Part shown: piece by piece, positions 1-5,300 of the stretch | How positions within the stretch are numbered: position 1 is the stretch's first letter | Layout: the number at the start of each line of letters is the position of its first letter | Assembly: GCA_013298325.1 (NCBI GenBank) | Contig: JAAFHJ010000128.1 | Coordinates: 1-10,044 of the forward strand | Source of the DNA: Myxococcales bacterium | GTDB taxonomy: Bacteria; Myxococcota_A; Polyangia; Polyangiales; Polyangiaceae | Direction: 5' to 3' | DNA length: 10,044 nucleotides | Notes under the pieces: model-generated | Told to the model about the DNA's origin: nothing | What the model saw: the letters and a program-made list of their open reading frames with translations, nothing else | The model's database searches: none | Translations under genes and position numbers: made by a program

Positions 1-193
1 CGGCATCATCCTCGGCCTCGGCGCTGGCTGCGGCGGCGACGCGAAGCCGGCGGAAGCCCCCGCCGCAGAAGGCGCCAAGGCGTCCTGCAGCGCGGCCGCC
101 GCCTCCGGCGAGAAGAAGTCCTGCAGCGCGGCCCCCGCCGCCTCCGGCGAGAAGAAGTCCTGCAGCGGCGCTCCGGCCCCCGCCGCCAAGTGA
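1..193 (+). CDS. Cys-repeat exported peptide, likely MNIO-modified precursor (3' end only)
   Basis: This is the last 63 residues of a gene cut by the window edge; the frame opens at base 2. The visible part begins with a hydrophobic Gly/Leu/Ile stretch ending in Gly-Cys-Gly-Gly-Asp (Cys codon 29-31). This looks like the end of a signal peptide and possibly a lipobox. An Ala/Pro/Glu-rich spacer follows, then three Ser-Cys-Ser motifs (Cys codons 86, 122 and 161), 12 and 13 codons apart, the last two each preceded by Gly-Glu-Lys-Lys. The tail is Ala-Pro rich and ends in Lys. A DUF692/MNIO oxidase and a DUF2063 protein follow directly. Bufferin and HvfA precursors are small, Sec-exported, Cys-containing peptides beside exactly these two genes, and HvfA repeats Glu-Gly-Lys-Cys-Gly. 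I infer that this is the modified substrate, with the Ser-Cys-Ser cysteines as the targets. No clear match to the DUF2282 (BufA) Cys pattern is visible, so the subfamily is open. Confidence 0.72.
   Translation, partial: GIILGLGAGCGGDAKPAEAPAAEGAKASCSAAAASGEKKSCSAAPAASGEKKSCSGAPAPAAK
98..167 (+). repeat. Two 31-bp direct repeats inside the precursor gene
   Basis: Bases 98-128 and 137-167 are identical over 31 bp, a 39-bp (13-codon) period. They encode Ala-Ala-Ser-Gly-Glu-Lys-Lys-Ser-Cys-Ser. The repeat is in frame and codes for the Cys motif, so it looks like recent unit duplication in the modified region of the peptide. Copy number could vary between strains by slippage or recombination. Confidence 0.85.
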
Positions 194-198
194 TGCGC

Positions 199-240
199 TT
201 GCCCAGGATTTGGCGCAACGCGCGCTAGCATCCCGGGCAA
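199..240 (+). other. Stem-loop directly after the precursor stop codon
   Basis: TTGCCC (199-204) pairs with GGGCAA (235-240). After one A/C mismatch the stem continues as GGAT (206-209) with ATCC (230-233). Within the 20-base loop, GCGC (213-216) can pair with GCGC (220-223) around AAC. It starts five bases after the stop codon and ends seven bases before the terminator hairpin. A role in stabilising the 3' end of the precursor mRNA is possible but inferred. Confidence 0.45.
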
Positions 241-247
241 CCGAGCG

Positions 248-287
248 AGGGCGAAGCATCTTCGGAGGCTTCGCCCTTCTGCTTTTT
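248..287 (+). terminator. Intrinsic terminator between precursor and MNIO gene
   Basis: AGGGCGAAGC (248-257) pairs perfectly with GCTTCGCCCT (268-277). The stem continues past one A/G mismatch to a C-TTCG-G tetraloop (loop 261-264), an unusually stable loop. A T-rich tail follows, with five T at 283-287. This is a strong rho-independent terminator. It ends the precursor transcript, and the downstream enzyme gene would then be reached only by read-through or from a promoter in the remaining 48 bases, where I see none. That would give much more peptide than enzyme. Confidence 0.8.
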
Positions 288-335
288 GTGCGGCGGTGCA
301 AGATTCGGGCGCGGATTGCGCGAAGGAGACCGGCA

Positions 336-1385
336 ATGAGCTTTCGGAAACAGCATGGCGTCCCCGATCTTGGGATCGGCATCGGCTTTCGGGCGCCCCA
401 TCGGGCGGCGATCCTTGAGAGCCCAGAACTCCCTGAAAATGCTGCAGGACTCGCTGCGGTCGATTGGTTCGAGGTGATCTCGGAGAACTACCTCGGCGAC
501 GGAGGGCGCCCGCTCGCGACGCTCGATCGTTTGAGCACCAACTATCCGGTGATCCCCCACGGCGTCTCGCTAAACTTGGGCGGCACCGATCGCCTCAACA
601 CCGATCATTTGCGGCGTTTGCGGCGCCTCGTTGATCGCCTCGACGCCCCCTGGTTCTCCGATCACCTCTGCTTCACGGCCGCCCACGGCGTCGAAGTCCA
701 CGACCTCCTGCCGCTCCCGTGCACGGAGAAGGTCGCCGATTGGGTCGCCGATCGGATCCGCGCGGTGTGTGACGCGATCGGGCGCCCGTTCCTTTTGGAA
801 AACCCTTCGAGCTACGTGAGCTGGCGCGCCGACGCGATGCCCGAATGGGAATTTCTCTCGCGAATTGCAGAACGTGCCGACTGCGGGCTGCTCTTTGACG
901 TGAACAACGTCTTCGTCGCCGCGACGAACCACGGCTTCGATCCGCGCCGCTACATCGACGGGATCGACCCCGAGCGCGTCGTGCAAATCCACCTCGCCGG
1001 CCACAGCGAACGCCCGATACGTGGACGCCCGAAGGACGCGGCAGGGGCCCGTCCGTCGGCGTCGACCAGCGAATTTGCTGGCCGCGGCGACGCCGGAGAC
1101 GGCGGGCCCACTTCCACAGGCGCCCCCGGATTTTTCCTCTTCGACACGCATAGCAGGCCGGTCGCCGATGTCGTCTGGAGCCTCTATCGGCGAACGATCG
1201 CGCGCACCGGGCCGGTGACGACGCTCATCGAGTGGGACGAAGAAATTCCGGCGTTCCCCGTCGTCGCCGCCGAGGCGGCAACGGCCCGCGTGGCCCGTCA
1301 GGAAGCGACGTTGTCCAGCGTTGGGACCGCAACAAAAGAGCACCTTTCGGCAAACTCCGTGCAGACTCCCGGAGAATTAGTTTGA
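336..1385 (+). CDS. DUF692 / MNIO-family multinuclear iron oxidative enzyme (BufB/HvfB-like)
   Basis: A 349-residue protein of the MNIO family, TIM-barrel enzymes with two or three irons that oxidise Cys residues of a partner peptide. In bufferins and HvfA this gives copper-binding heterocycles or thioamides. The expected ligand motifs occur in order: Ile-Pro-His-Gly-Val-Ser (His75), Phe-Ser-Asp-His (His110), Leu-Leu-Glu-Asn-Pro (Glu155), Phe-Asp-Val-Asn-Asn (Asp188), Gln-Ile-His-Leu-Ala-Gly-His (His219, His223), Asp-Thr-His (Asp270, His272) and Ile-Glu-Trp-Asp (Glu299). The start is the ATG at 336, seven bases after AAGGAG (323-328); the open frame reaches further up but lacks a site. Residues about 226-264 form an Ala/Gly/Pro/Asp-rich insert where relatives pass almost directly from Gly-His-Ser to Asp-Thr-His. 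It is coupled by overlap to the DUF2063 gene. Family assignment is firm; the exact product is not visible from sequence. Confidence 0.93.
   Translation: MSFRKQHGVPDLGIGIGFRAPHRAAILESPELPENAAGLAAVDWFEVISENYLGDGGRPLATLDRLSTNYPVIPHGVSLNLGGTDRLNTDHLRRLRRLVDRLDAPWFSDHLCFTAAHGVEVHDLLPLPCTEKVADWVADRIRAVCDAIGRPFLLENPSSYVSWRADAMPEWEFLSRIAERADCGLLFDVNNVFVAATNHGFDPRRYIDGIDPERVVQIHLAGHSERPIRGRPKDAAGARPSASTSEFAGRGDAGDGGPTSTGAPGFFLFDTHSRPVADVVWSLYRRTIARTGPVTTLIEWDEEIPAFPVVAAEAATARVARQEATLSSVGTATKEHLSANSVQTPGELV
1371..1385 (+). promoter_or_regulatory. Ribosome site and TTGA stop/start overlap
   Basis: GGAG at 1371-1374 lies inside the last codons of the MNIO gene, seven bases before TTG (1382-1384), which shares two bases with the stop TGA (1383-1385). 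This fixes an unusual TTG start and suggests re-initiation by ribosomes that have just finished the enzyme, keeping the two partners in a fixed ratio. Confidence 0.7.
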
Positions 1386-2269
1386 GCACCAACGAATTCC
1401 TGCACACGTTCTCCGATCCGGCGTCTCGCCGGGCGGAGACAAACGCGTCCGCCCGCGATGCCAACGCCCCCGACGAACTCCGCGCGCTGGCCGATAGCTT
1501 CGTGAATTGGATCCAGCGACCGACCGTCGTTCATGACGACGACGAAGTCCGCCGTGAGCTTCCGGCCTTTGTCGCCGACTCGCCGCGGATGCTCGCCGAA
1601 GATCAAATCGAAGCCTATCGGGTCCAGTATTTGGACCGCCTCTCGGGCGCCCTCGAAGACGATTTTCGCGCCCTCGCCCGCCGACTCGGGAGCGCCCAAT
1701 GGCGTGCTCTTGTTGCCGATTTTCTCGCGGCCCAGCCGCCGCCCGACTGGAACTTGTACACGCTCGGCGCCGGGCTCCCGGCGTTCGTCGCGACGCAGAC
1801 CGACGACGCCGTCACCCGCGACTTGGCGCGCCTCGAATGGGCCTTTTGCGACGCCTTCGGCGACGCCGACGCGACCCCGCTCACCGCCGCGGCGCTGGCG
1901 GCGGTCGACCCGGAGGCGCTCGGCGATCTCGTGCTCGCTGTGCAGCCGGCGCTCCGCCTCGTGGAGCTCGACTTCCCGCTCTGCGAGCTGCGCATCGCGC
2001 TGCGTGACGACGTCGAAGCGCCGAAAATCCCTGAAAGCAAGAAGACCTACGTCGTCGTTGCCCGCGACCATCAGCGGGGCCTCGAGTACATGTACGTGAC
2101 GGCAGCTGCCTATTTCACGCTCACGCGCCTACGCCGCGGGGAGCCGCTCGGGGCGGCGCTGGAGGGGGCCGCGGAAGATGCCGGCGCCACCGAGGACGAA
2201 ATGCTCGGCGCGCTCGGCACCTGGTTCCAGAATTGGACCGCCTGGGGCTGGCTCGTTACTGGCGATTGA
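1382..2269 (+). CDS. DUF2063 family protein, MNIO partner (BufC/HvfC-like)
   Basis: A 295-residue cytoplasmic protein. After a variable 30-residue N-terminus, residues about 65-155 carry the DUF2063 pattern: Gln-Ile-Glu-Ala-Tyr-Arg, then an Asp-Phe-Arg-Ala-Leu helix, Asn-Leu-Tyr, and Ala-Arg-Leu-Glu-Trp-Ala (149-154). The remainder is the mixed C-terminal part usual in this family. DUF2063 proteins sit beside DUF692 enzymes and, in known systems, form a complex with the enzyme that recruits the precursor peptide; they have no catalytic residues of their own. I choose a TTG start at 1382. It overlaps the TGA of the enzyme gene (TTGA) and lies seven bases after GGAG (1371-1374); no ATG fits. 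The overlap implies translational coupling. It ends 18 bp from the converging lipoprotein gene, with no terminator visible in the gap. Confidence 0.9.
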   Translation: MSTNEFLHTFSDPASRRAETNASARDANAPDELRALADSFVNWIQRPTVVHDDDEVRRELPAFVADSPRMLAEDQIEAYRVQYLDRLSGALEDDFRALARRLGSAQWRALVADFLAAQPPPDWNLYTLGAGLPAFVATQTDDAVTRDLARLEWAFCDAFGDADATPLTAAALAAVDPEALGDLVLAVQPALRLVELDFPLCELRIALRDDVEAPKIPESKKTYVVVARDHQRGLEYMYVTAAAYFTLTRLRRGEPLGAALEGAAEDAGATEDEMLGALGTWFQNWTAWGWLVTGD

Positions 2270-2287
2270 GACGGGCAGAAAACCGAT

Positions 2288-2896
2288 TCAGTGGGCGACT
2301 TGCGACGCCTTTTTCTTGAAGTTAAACGGGTAGCTGGCCCGCGTCTCAAAGCCCTTTGCGCTCTTCGGAAAGGAAAGCTTCCCCAAAACGCCGGTGACGC
2401 AGGCGCCGACGGCAGCGTCGGTGATTTGCGACTTCTGGGGGTCGACTTCGAGGTTCTTCACCGTGCCATCGGCAGCCAGGTAGAAGTTCACGACGAGATC
2501 CCCTTCGGCGATCGCCGGGTTCTTGGCGACGCCAGCGTCGTAGCAGGCGCGAGCTTCTGCGCGCTTCGCTTGAATGGCCGCTTGGATGTCGGCGACCGAG
2601 CGCCCCGGCTCCGTCGCTTTGCCTTTTGGGCCGTCACTCGGGGGCGTTGCCGAGGCAGCGCCCGAGGCGGCCGGCGTGGAAGTCGTTGCAGGGGCTACCT
2701 TTTCGAGGGGCGTCCCCGAGGCGGTCGTCGCCGGGAGTTCGGTTGTGGTCGCCGGTGCATCGGGCGTCACCGAAGCGCTTGTGGCGGGAGCAGCTCCGTT
2801 TTCGAGGGGGGTGTTCGCCTTCGCGCCGCCGCAAGCGACGGAGAGTGCAGGGGCAACGGCGAGGGCGGCAAAGAGGGCGGAGCGGGGGAACTTCAT
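2288..2896 (-). CDS. Lipoprotein with AgmX/PglI-type C-terminal domain
   Basis: A 202-residue protein. The N-terminus is a signal peptide with a hydrophobic core at 7-20 and a lipobox-like Leu-Ser-Val-Ala-Cys, so Cys22 is probably lipidated. Residues 23-100 are a Pro/Ala/Thr/Ser linker containing a loose internal repeat (Thr-Pro-Leu-Glu at 29 and 62). Residues about 100-195 match the AgmX/PglI C-terminal domain: Ile-Gln-Ala..Arg-Ala-Glu-Ala-Arg-Ala-Cys-Tyr (Cys118), Asp-Leu-Val-Val-Asn-Phe, Asp-Gly-Thr-Val, Gly-Ala-Cys-Val (Cys166), Leu-Ser-Phe-Pro and Tyr-Pro-Phe. The two cysteines may form a disulfide. The domain is TonB-like and common in myxobacteria, in motility and envelope proteins. 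Unlike AgmX itself, no zinc-finger, GYF or internal membrane segment is present. The start is ATG at 2896, with only a weak ribosome site. Function unknown; probably a periplasmic envelope protein. Confidence 0.88.
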   Translation of the reverse strand: MKFPRSALFAALAVAPALSVACGGAKANTPLENGAAPATSASVTPDAPATTTELPATTASGTPLEKVAPATTSTPAASGAASATPPSDGPKGKATEPGRSVADIQAAIQAKRAEARACYDAGVAKNPAIAEGDLVVNFYLAADGTVKNLEVDPQKSQITDAAVGACVTGVLGKLSFPKSAKGFETRASYPFNFKKKASQVAH

Positions 2897-2919
2897 GGGT
2901 GCTTTCGCGGTAGCGCAGG

Positions 2920-2942
2920 AGCGGGCTGCCGTGTAGCCCGCT
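2920..2942. promoter_or_regulatory. Perfect 8-bp inverted repeat in a divergent promoter gap
   Basis: AGCGGGCT (2920-2927) and AGCCCGCT (2935-2942) form a perfect inverted repeat around seven bases. It occupies nearly half of the 49-bp gap between the two divergent lipoprotein genes and ends three bases before the ATG at 2946. It could be an operator for one or both genes, or a 5' hairpin hiding the ribosome site of the plus-strand gene. No T tract follows, so it is unlikely to be a terminator. Confidence 0.4.
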
Positions 2943-2945
2943 CAC

Positions 2946-3479
2946 ATGTTCTCTGCGTTCCCTGGCCTCCGTTCCGCACTCGGAATCCTCAGCCTCGGCG
3001 TTCTCGGCTTCGGGGCGCTGGTCAGCGCTTGCGATGGCCAACGGATCGGCGACACCGACTGCGGCGTGATCCCCGACGGCGGCTGCCCGACGAAGGCGGG
3101 CGTCGACGCGTGTAGCGATCGGGAATGCGCCTCCACGTGGCGCTGCGTAGAGACGAATACCGAAGCGCTTACGGGCACTTGGCAGCAGGTGGCCCTATGC
3201 CCAGTTCGTGAAGCGGGGACCGATGCCGCGAGCGACACCGGGGCCGACGCAAGCCTAGACGGCGCTCCGAGCGATGCCTCGCGCTTCGATGGGGCGCTCC
3301 CCGACGGTGCCGGAGGTGGCTCGACCTGCCCCGTGCTTGAGGCGCCCGACTGTTCACTTGCGCTCGCTGCAGCCTGCCCGAGCGGCTGCTGCGGCTGCGA
3401 CGACCTCTTCGTCTGCACGAACTCCGGGTGGGAGGCCTGGGGCTACTGCGCCGACGGCACGCTCCACCAAGTCCCCTGA
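2946..3479 (+). CDS. Cys-rich secreted lipoprotein, function unknown
   Basis: A 177-residue protein. The N-terminus is a signal peptide (hydrophobic 11-27) ending in the lipobox Leu-Val-Ser-Ala-Cys, so Cys29 is the likely lipid site. The mature part has 14 further cysteines in two clusters: six at 39-85, then eight at 128-168 including Cys-Pro-Ser-Gly-Cys-Cys-Gly-Cys. An Asp/Ala/Gly/Ser-rich linker (about 90-126) separates them. The even count and export signal suggest two small disulfide-bonded modules on the outer face of a membrane. The first in-frame ATG after a stop at 2934 sets the start; the ribosome site is not clear. I recognise no family. The pattern of lipobox, Asp-rich linker and Cys modules is common among Polyangia lipoproteins of unknown role. 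Its closeness to the Cys-peptide system may be coincidence. Confidence 0.82.
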   Translation: MFSAFPGLRSALGILSLGVLGFGALVSACDGQRIGDTDCGVIPDGGCPTKAGVDACSDRECASTWRCVETNTEALTGTWQQVALCPVREAGTDAASDTGADASLDGAPSDASRFDGALPDGAGGGSTCPVLEAPDCSLALAAACPSGCCGCDDLFVCTNSGWEAWGYCADGTLHQVP

Positions 3480-3490
3480 TTTTCCAAAGA

Positions 3491-3529
3491 AAAACCCCGT
3501 CTCACCACGATGGGATGGGACAGGGTTTT
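3491..3529. terminator. Bidirectional intrinsic terminator
   Basis: AAAACCCCGTCTCA (3491-3504) pairs with TGGGACAGGGTTTT (3516-3529), with one C/A mismatch and one G-T pair, around an 11-base loop. The A run on one side and the T run on the other make it work in both directions. It lies between the converging stops of the Cys-rich lipoprotein (3479) and the Nudix gene (3550). Confidence 0.75.
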
Positions 3530-3549
3530 CGTGCGTCTCTACGCGATCG

Positions 3550-3948
3550 TCAGCCGATGCCGAGCAGCTTCGACATCGAGGCTTCGTCCGCCGGCGTGAA
3601 CGGGTGCTGCTCGAACTCGCCAGAGGTGACCCATTTGAAGGCGTGAACGACCTTCGCTTCGGGCTCGCCGGCGGTGATCCGACACTCGTAAAGGTACAAT
3701 TCGACTGCGTATTTCTCGTAGGGATGGCTCACAAAGGAGATGAGCCGCCCGCAGGAAATCTCGCAGCCGAGCCGGTGACGAAACTCCCGCTGGAGGGCGT
3801 CGGCGTCGGTCTCGCCGTCCTCGACGCGGCCACCAGGGAACTCCCACAGAAGCGGAAGCACCGCGGCGGCGCGACGTTGGGTAATCAGGTAGCGGCCGTC
3901 CTGCTCGACGACCGCCGCAACCACGCGGACGGTGGGGGTACTGCTCAT
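3550..3948 (-). CDS. Nudix hydrolase family protein with a degenerate Nudix box
   Basis: A 132-residue protein of MutT-like size. Nudix enzymes cleave nucleoside diphosphates linked to another group; MutT-type ones clean damaged dNTPs. The family core is clear: Val-Arg-Val-Val-Ala-Ala-Val-Val, Tyr-Leu-Ile-Thr-Gln-Arg-Arg, Leu-Trp-Glu-Phe-Pro-Gly-Gly (34-40), then Gly40-x5-Glu46-x7-Arg54-Glu55-Phe. The box should continue as x-Glu-Glu-x-Gly but reads Arg57-His58-Arg59-Leu-Gly61. Both metal-binding glutamates are replaced, and the codons (CAC CGG) are clear. Glu55, the counterpart of MutT Glu53, is kept. The protein may therefore have weak, altered or no hydrolase activity. It starts at ATG 3948, seven bases after the stop of the FHA gene, whose end supplies GAGG as ribosome site (3954-3957), so the two are translated together. 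Confidence 0.88.
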   Translation of the reverse strand: MSSTPTVRVVAAVVEQDGRYLITQRRAAAVLPLLWEFPGGRVEDGETDADALQREFRHRLGCEISCGRLISFVSHPYEKYAVELYLYECRITAGEPEAKVVHAFKWVTSGEFEQHPFTPADEASMSKLLGIG

Positions 3949-3955
3949 TCCGCCC

Positions 3956-5068
3956 TCAGAAGTTCACGCGGAAGAGCTGCTGCCCCATGAGGAGGATGTC
4001 GCCGTTGATCACTTCGATCTCCTCGCGAAGACGAAGGAAAGTGCCGTTCGAACTGCCGAGGTCGGTCAGGTAGATGGCGGCGCCGTCGGGGGCGATGCGG
4101 CAGTGGAGACCGGAGACGTAGCCGTCCTCGGGGAAGAGGACGTCACCACGCTCGCGACCGAGGTGGATGCCGTTCTCGGGGACCGGGAAGGCATTGCCGG
4201 TGGAGTCGCGGCCAACGACGAGCGCGATACGGCCGAGGTAGCCCTTCGCCGGCGCGCCGAGGCGCTCAACGCCTTCCGGGGTCGGTTCCGGGGCGGCCAT
4301 CGCTTCAAAGCGGATGATCTCTTGGCCGATACGGAAGACGTCCGTGTGGCGAATCTCCACCGGAACATCGCGATAAAGCTTGCGATAGACGCCGTTCAGC
4401 GAGCCGTCGTCACGAACGAGAAGCCGATCGGCGTGCTGGGTGAAGATCGCGTGGCGCGGCGAGAGGTAGCTGTCGCCGGCGAAGATTCCGCCCGATTCAC
4501 GACCGATGGAAATCGTGCCGGGGGGGAGCGTGTAGTTGCCCGCTTCCGTGCCATCGGCGCGGAGCGCCGTGAGGAGGACGGTGCGGGTCGGTGTGGCGGC
4601 GGGCGTCGCGACCGGCGGCGAAGATGCCGCGGCCGTTGCACCGATTCCGGGGGCACCACCGAGGCGGAACCCACAGGAACCACAGAACAAATTGTTCGGT
4701 GCGTTCTGATGGCCACACTGGGGGCACGGCGAAGTAGCCGGGGCGGCGACCACAGGAGCTGGCGCGACGACAGGGGCCGCGACCGGAGCGACGACTGCGG
4801 CAGGCGGCGGCGCACTACCATAGGCGGGTTGCACGACGGGCCCGGTAGCGACCGGCGCTGCGACAGGTACCGGTACCGCGACAGGCACCGGGATCGGTGC
4901 AGGCGGCACATAGGCCGGCTCCGGGGCCACGACAGGGGCTGCCGGAGCGACCGGGGGTGCCGCGACAGGGGCGCGCGCGCCTCCATCCTTGGGCAACTCC
5001 GCACCGCACCCTAGGCAGTACTTGTAGTGATCCTGGTTTTCCTTTCCGCACTTCGGACAGATGATCAC
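3956..5068 (-). CDS. Double zinc-ribbon, double FHA-domain protein
   Basis: A 370-residue protein of modular build. Zinc ribbon 1 has Cys4, 7, 18 and 21; a Pro/Ala/Val linker covers about 31-112; zinc ribbon 2 has Cys115, 118, 129 and 132. A second short linker leads to two FHA domains. The first (about 164-256) shows Ile-Gly-Arg (188-190), Ser203-Pro-Arg-His206 and Ser223-Leu-Asn-Gly226. The second (about 279-370) shows Leu-Gly-Arg (303-305), Ser319-Gly-Leu-His322 and Ser340-Asn-Gly342; its basic residue before His is lost, which may weaken phosphothreonine binding. FHA domains read Ser/Thr kinase signals, abundant in myxobacteria, so an adaptor role is likely. No signal peptide or membrane segment is seen. 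It starts on GTG 5068, six bases after GGAGG (5075-5079). It is the first gene of an operon with the Nudix gene. Confidence 0.92.
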   Translation of the reverse strand: MIICPKCGKENQDHYKYCLGCGAELPKDGGARAPVAAPPVAPAAPVVAPEPAYVPPAPIPVPVAVPVPVAAPVATGPVVQPAYGSAPPPAAVVAPVAAPVVAPAPVVAAPATSPCPQCGHQNAPNNLFCGSCGFRLGGAPGIGATAAASSPPVATPAATPTRTVLLTALRADGTEAGNYTLPPGTISIGRESGGIFAGDSYLSPRHAIFTQHADRLLVRDDGSLNGVYRKLYRDVPVEIRHTDVFRIGQEIIRFEAMAAPEPTPEGVERLGAPAKGYLGRIALVVGRDSTGNAFPVPENGIHLGRERGDVLFPEDGYVSGLHCRIAPDGAAIYLTDLGSSNGTFLRLREEIEVINGDILLMGQQLFRVNF

Positions 5069-5074
5069 AGGCCG

Positions 5075-5079
5075 CCTCC
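5075..5079 (-). promoter_or_regulatory. Strong ribosome site fixing a GTG start
   Basis: Read on the minus strand this is GGAGG, six bases before the GTG at 5068-5066. It supports GTG as the true start of the FHA protein and places the first zinc-ribbon Cys at residue 4. Confidence 0.7.
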
Positions 5080-5092
5080 GGCGTGCTCGCTA

Positions 5093-5111
5093 CGTGGACG
5101 ATGCGTCCACG
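5093..5111. promoter_or_regulatory. Perfect 8-bp inverted repeat upstream of the FHA-Nudix operon
   Basis: CGTGGACG (5093-5100), ATG, CGTCCACG (5104-5111) form a perfect dyad 25 bases before the GTG start of the FHA gene, on the promoter side. The symmetry and size suit a dimeric repressor operator. It could instead be a short 5' leader hairpin, though a three-base loop is tight. The rest of the 232-bp divergent gap to the cyclophilin gene shows no convincing -35/-10 pair. Confidence 0.45.
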
Positions 5112-5300
5112 GCGATTGCTAGCGGGACCGCCCCGCGCACGACGGCGGCGAGATTACCCAAACCGCTCGGGATGGACGGAAGAAATCGCACCGACGGTCG
5201 CATTTGACGCCGCGCCCCAAGTAGCGCCGTTTGGCAAGGCCCATCCCCTCGAAATCCCCCGCGCGCGGCGGCGGGAACGTTGGTACGGTGCGCGCCACCT

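Noticed and set aside
98..167. Possible CRISPR-like direct repeat
   Set aside because: There are only two copies with an eight-base gap, in frame, and they encode the Cys motif of a peptide.
6..218. Arg-rich open frame on the minus strand opposite the precursor
   Set aside because: It is the GC-rich mirror of the repeat-bearing precursor frame. Its composition is Arg/Ser/Pro-rich noise with no ribosome site, and the plus frame has a meaningful Cys pattern and gene context.
193..228. 11-codon frame starting on the ATG that overlaps the precursor stop (TGATG)
   Set aside because: It has no ribosome site of its own and no recognisable product, and it lies within the stem-loop after the precursor; probably chance.
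210..335. N-terminal extension of the MNIO protein by 42 residues
   Set aside because: The extension would run through the terminator hairpin and is Arg-rich without family similarity. The ATG at 336 has a good ribosome site and matches the family start.
1298..2071. 257-codon minus-strand frame opposite the DUF2063 gene
   Set aside because: A shadow frame in GC-rich coding DNA; the plus-strand frame carries the DUF2063 motifs.
3932..5014. 360-codon plus-strand frame opposite the FHA gene
   Set aside because: Its translation is a low-complexity Arg/Gly/Asp mirror of the FHA and linker sequence; the minus strand has zinc-ribbon and FHA motifs and a good ribosome site.
5112..5300. Promoters in the cyclophilin-FHA divergent gap
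   Set aside because: A TTGACG-like box exists near 5209 but there is no matching -10 element at proper spacing, and myxobacterial promoters are poorly predicted by eye.
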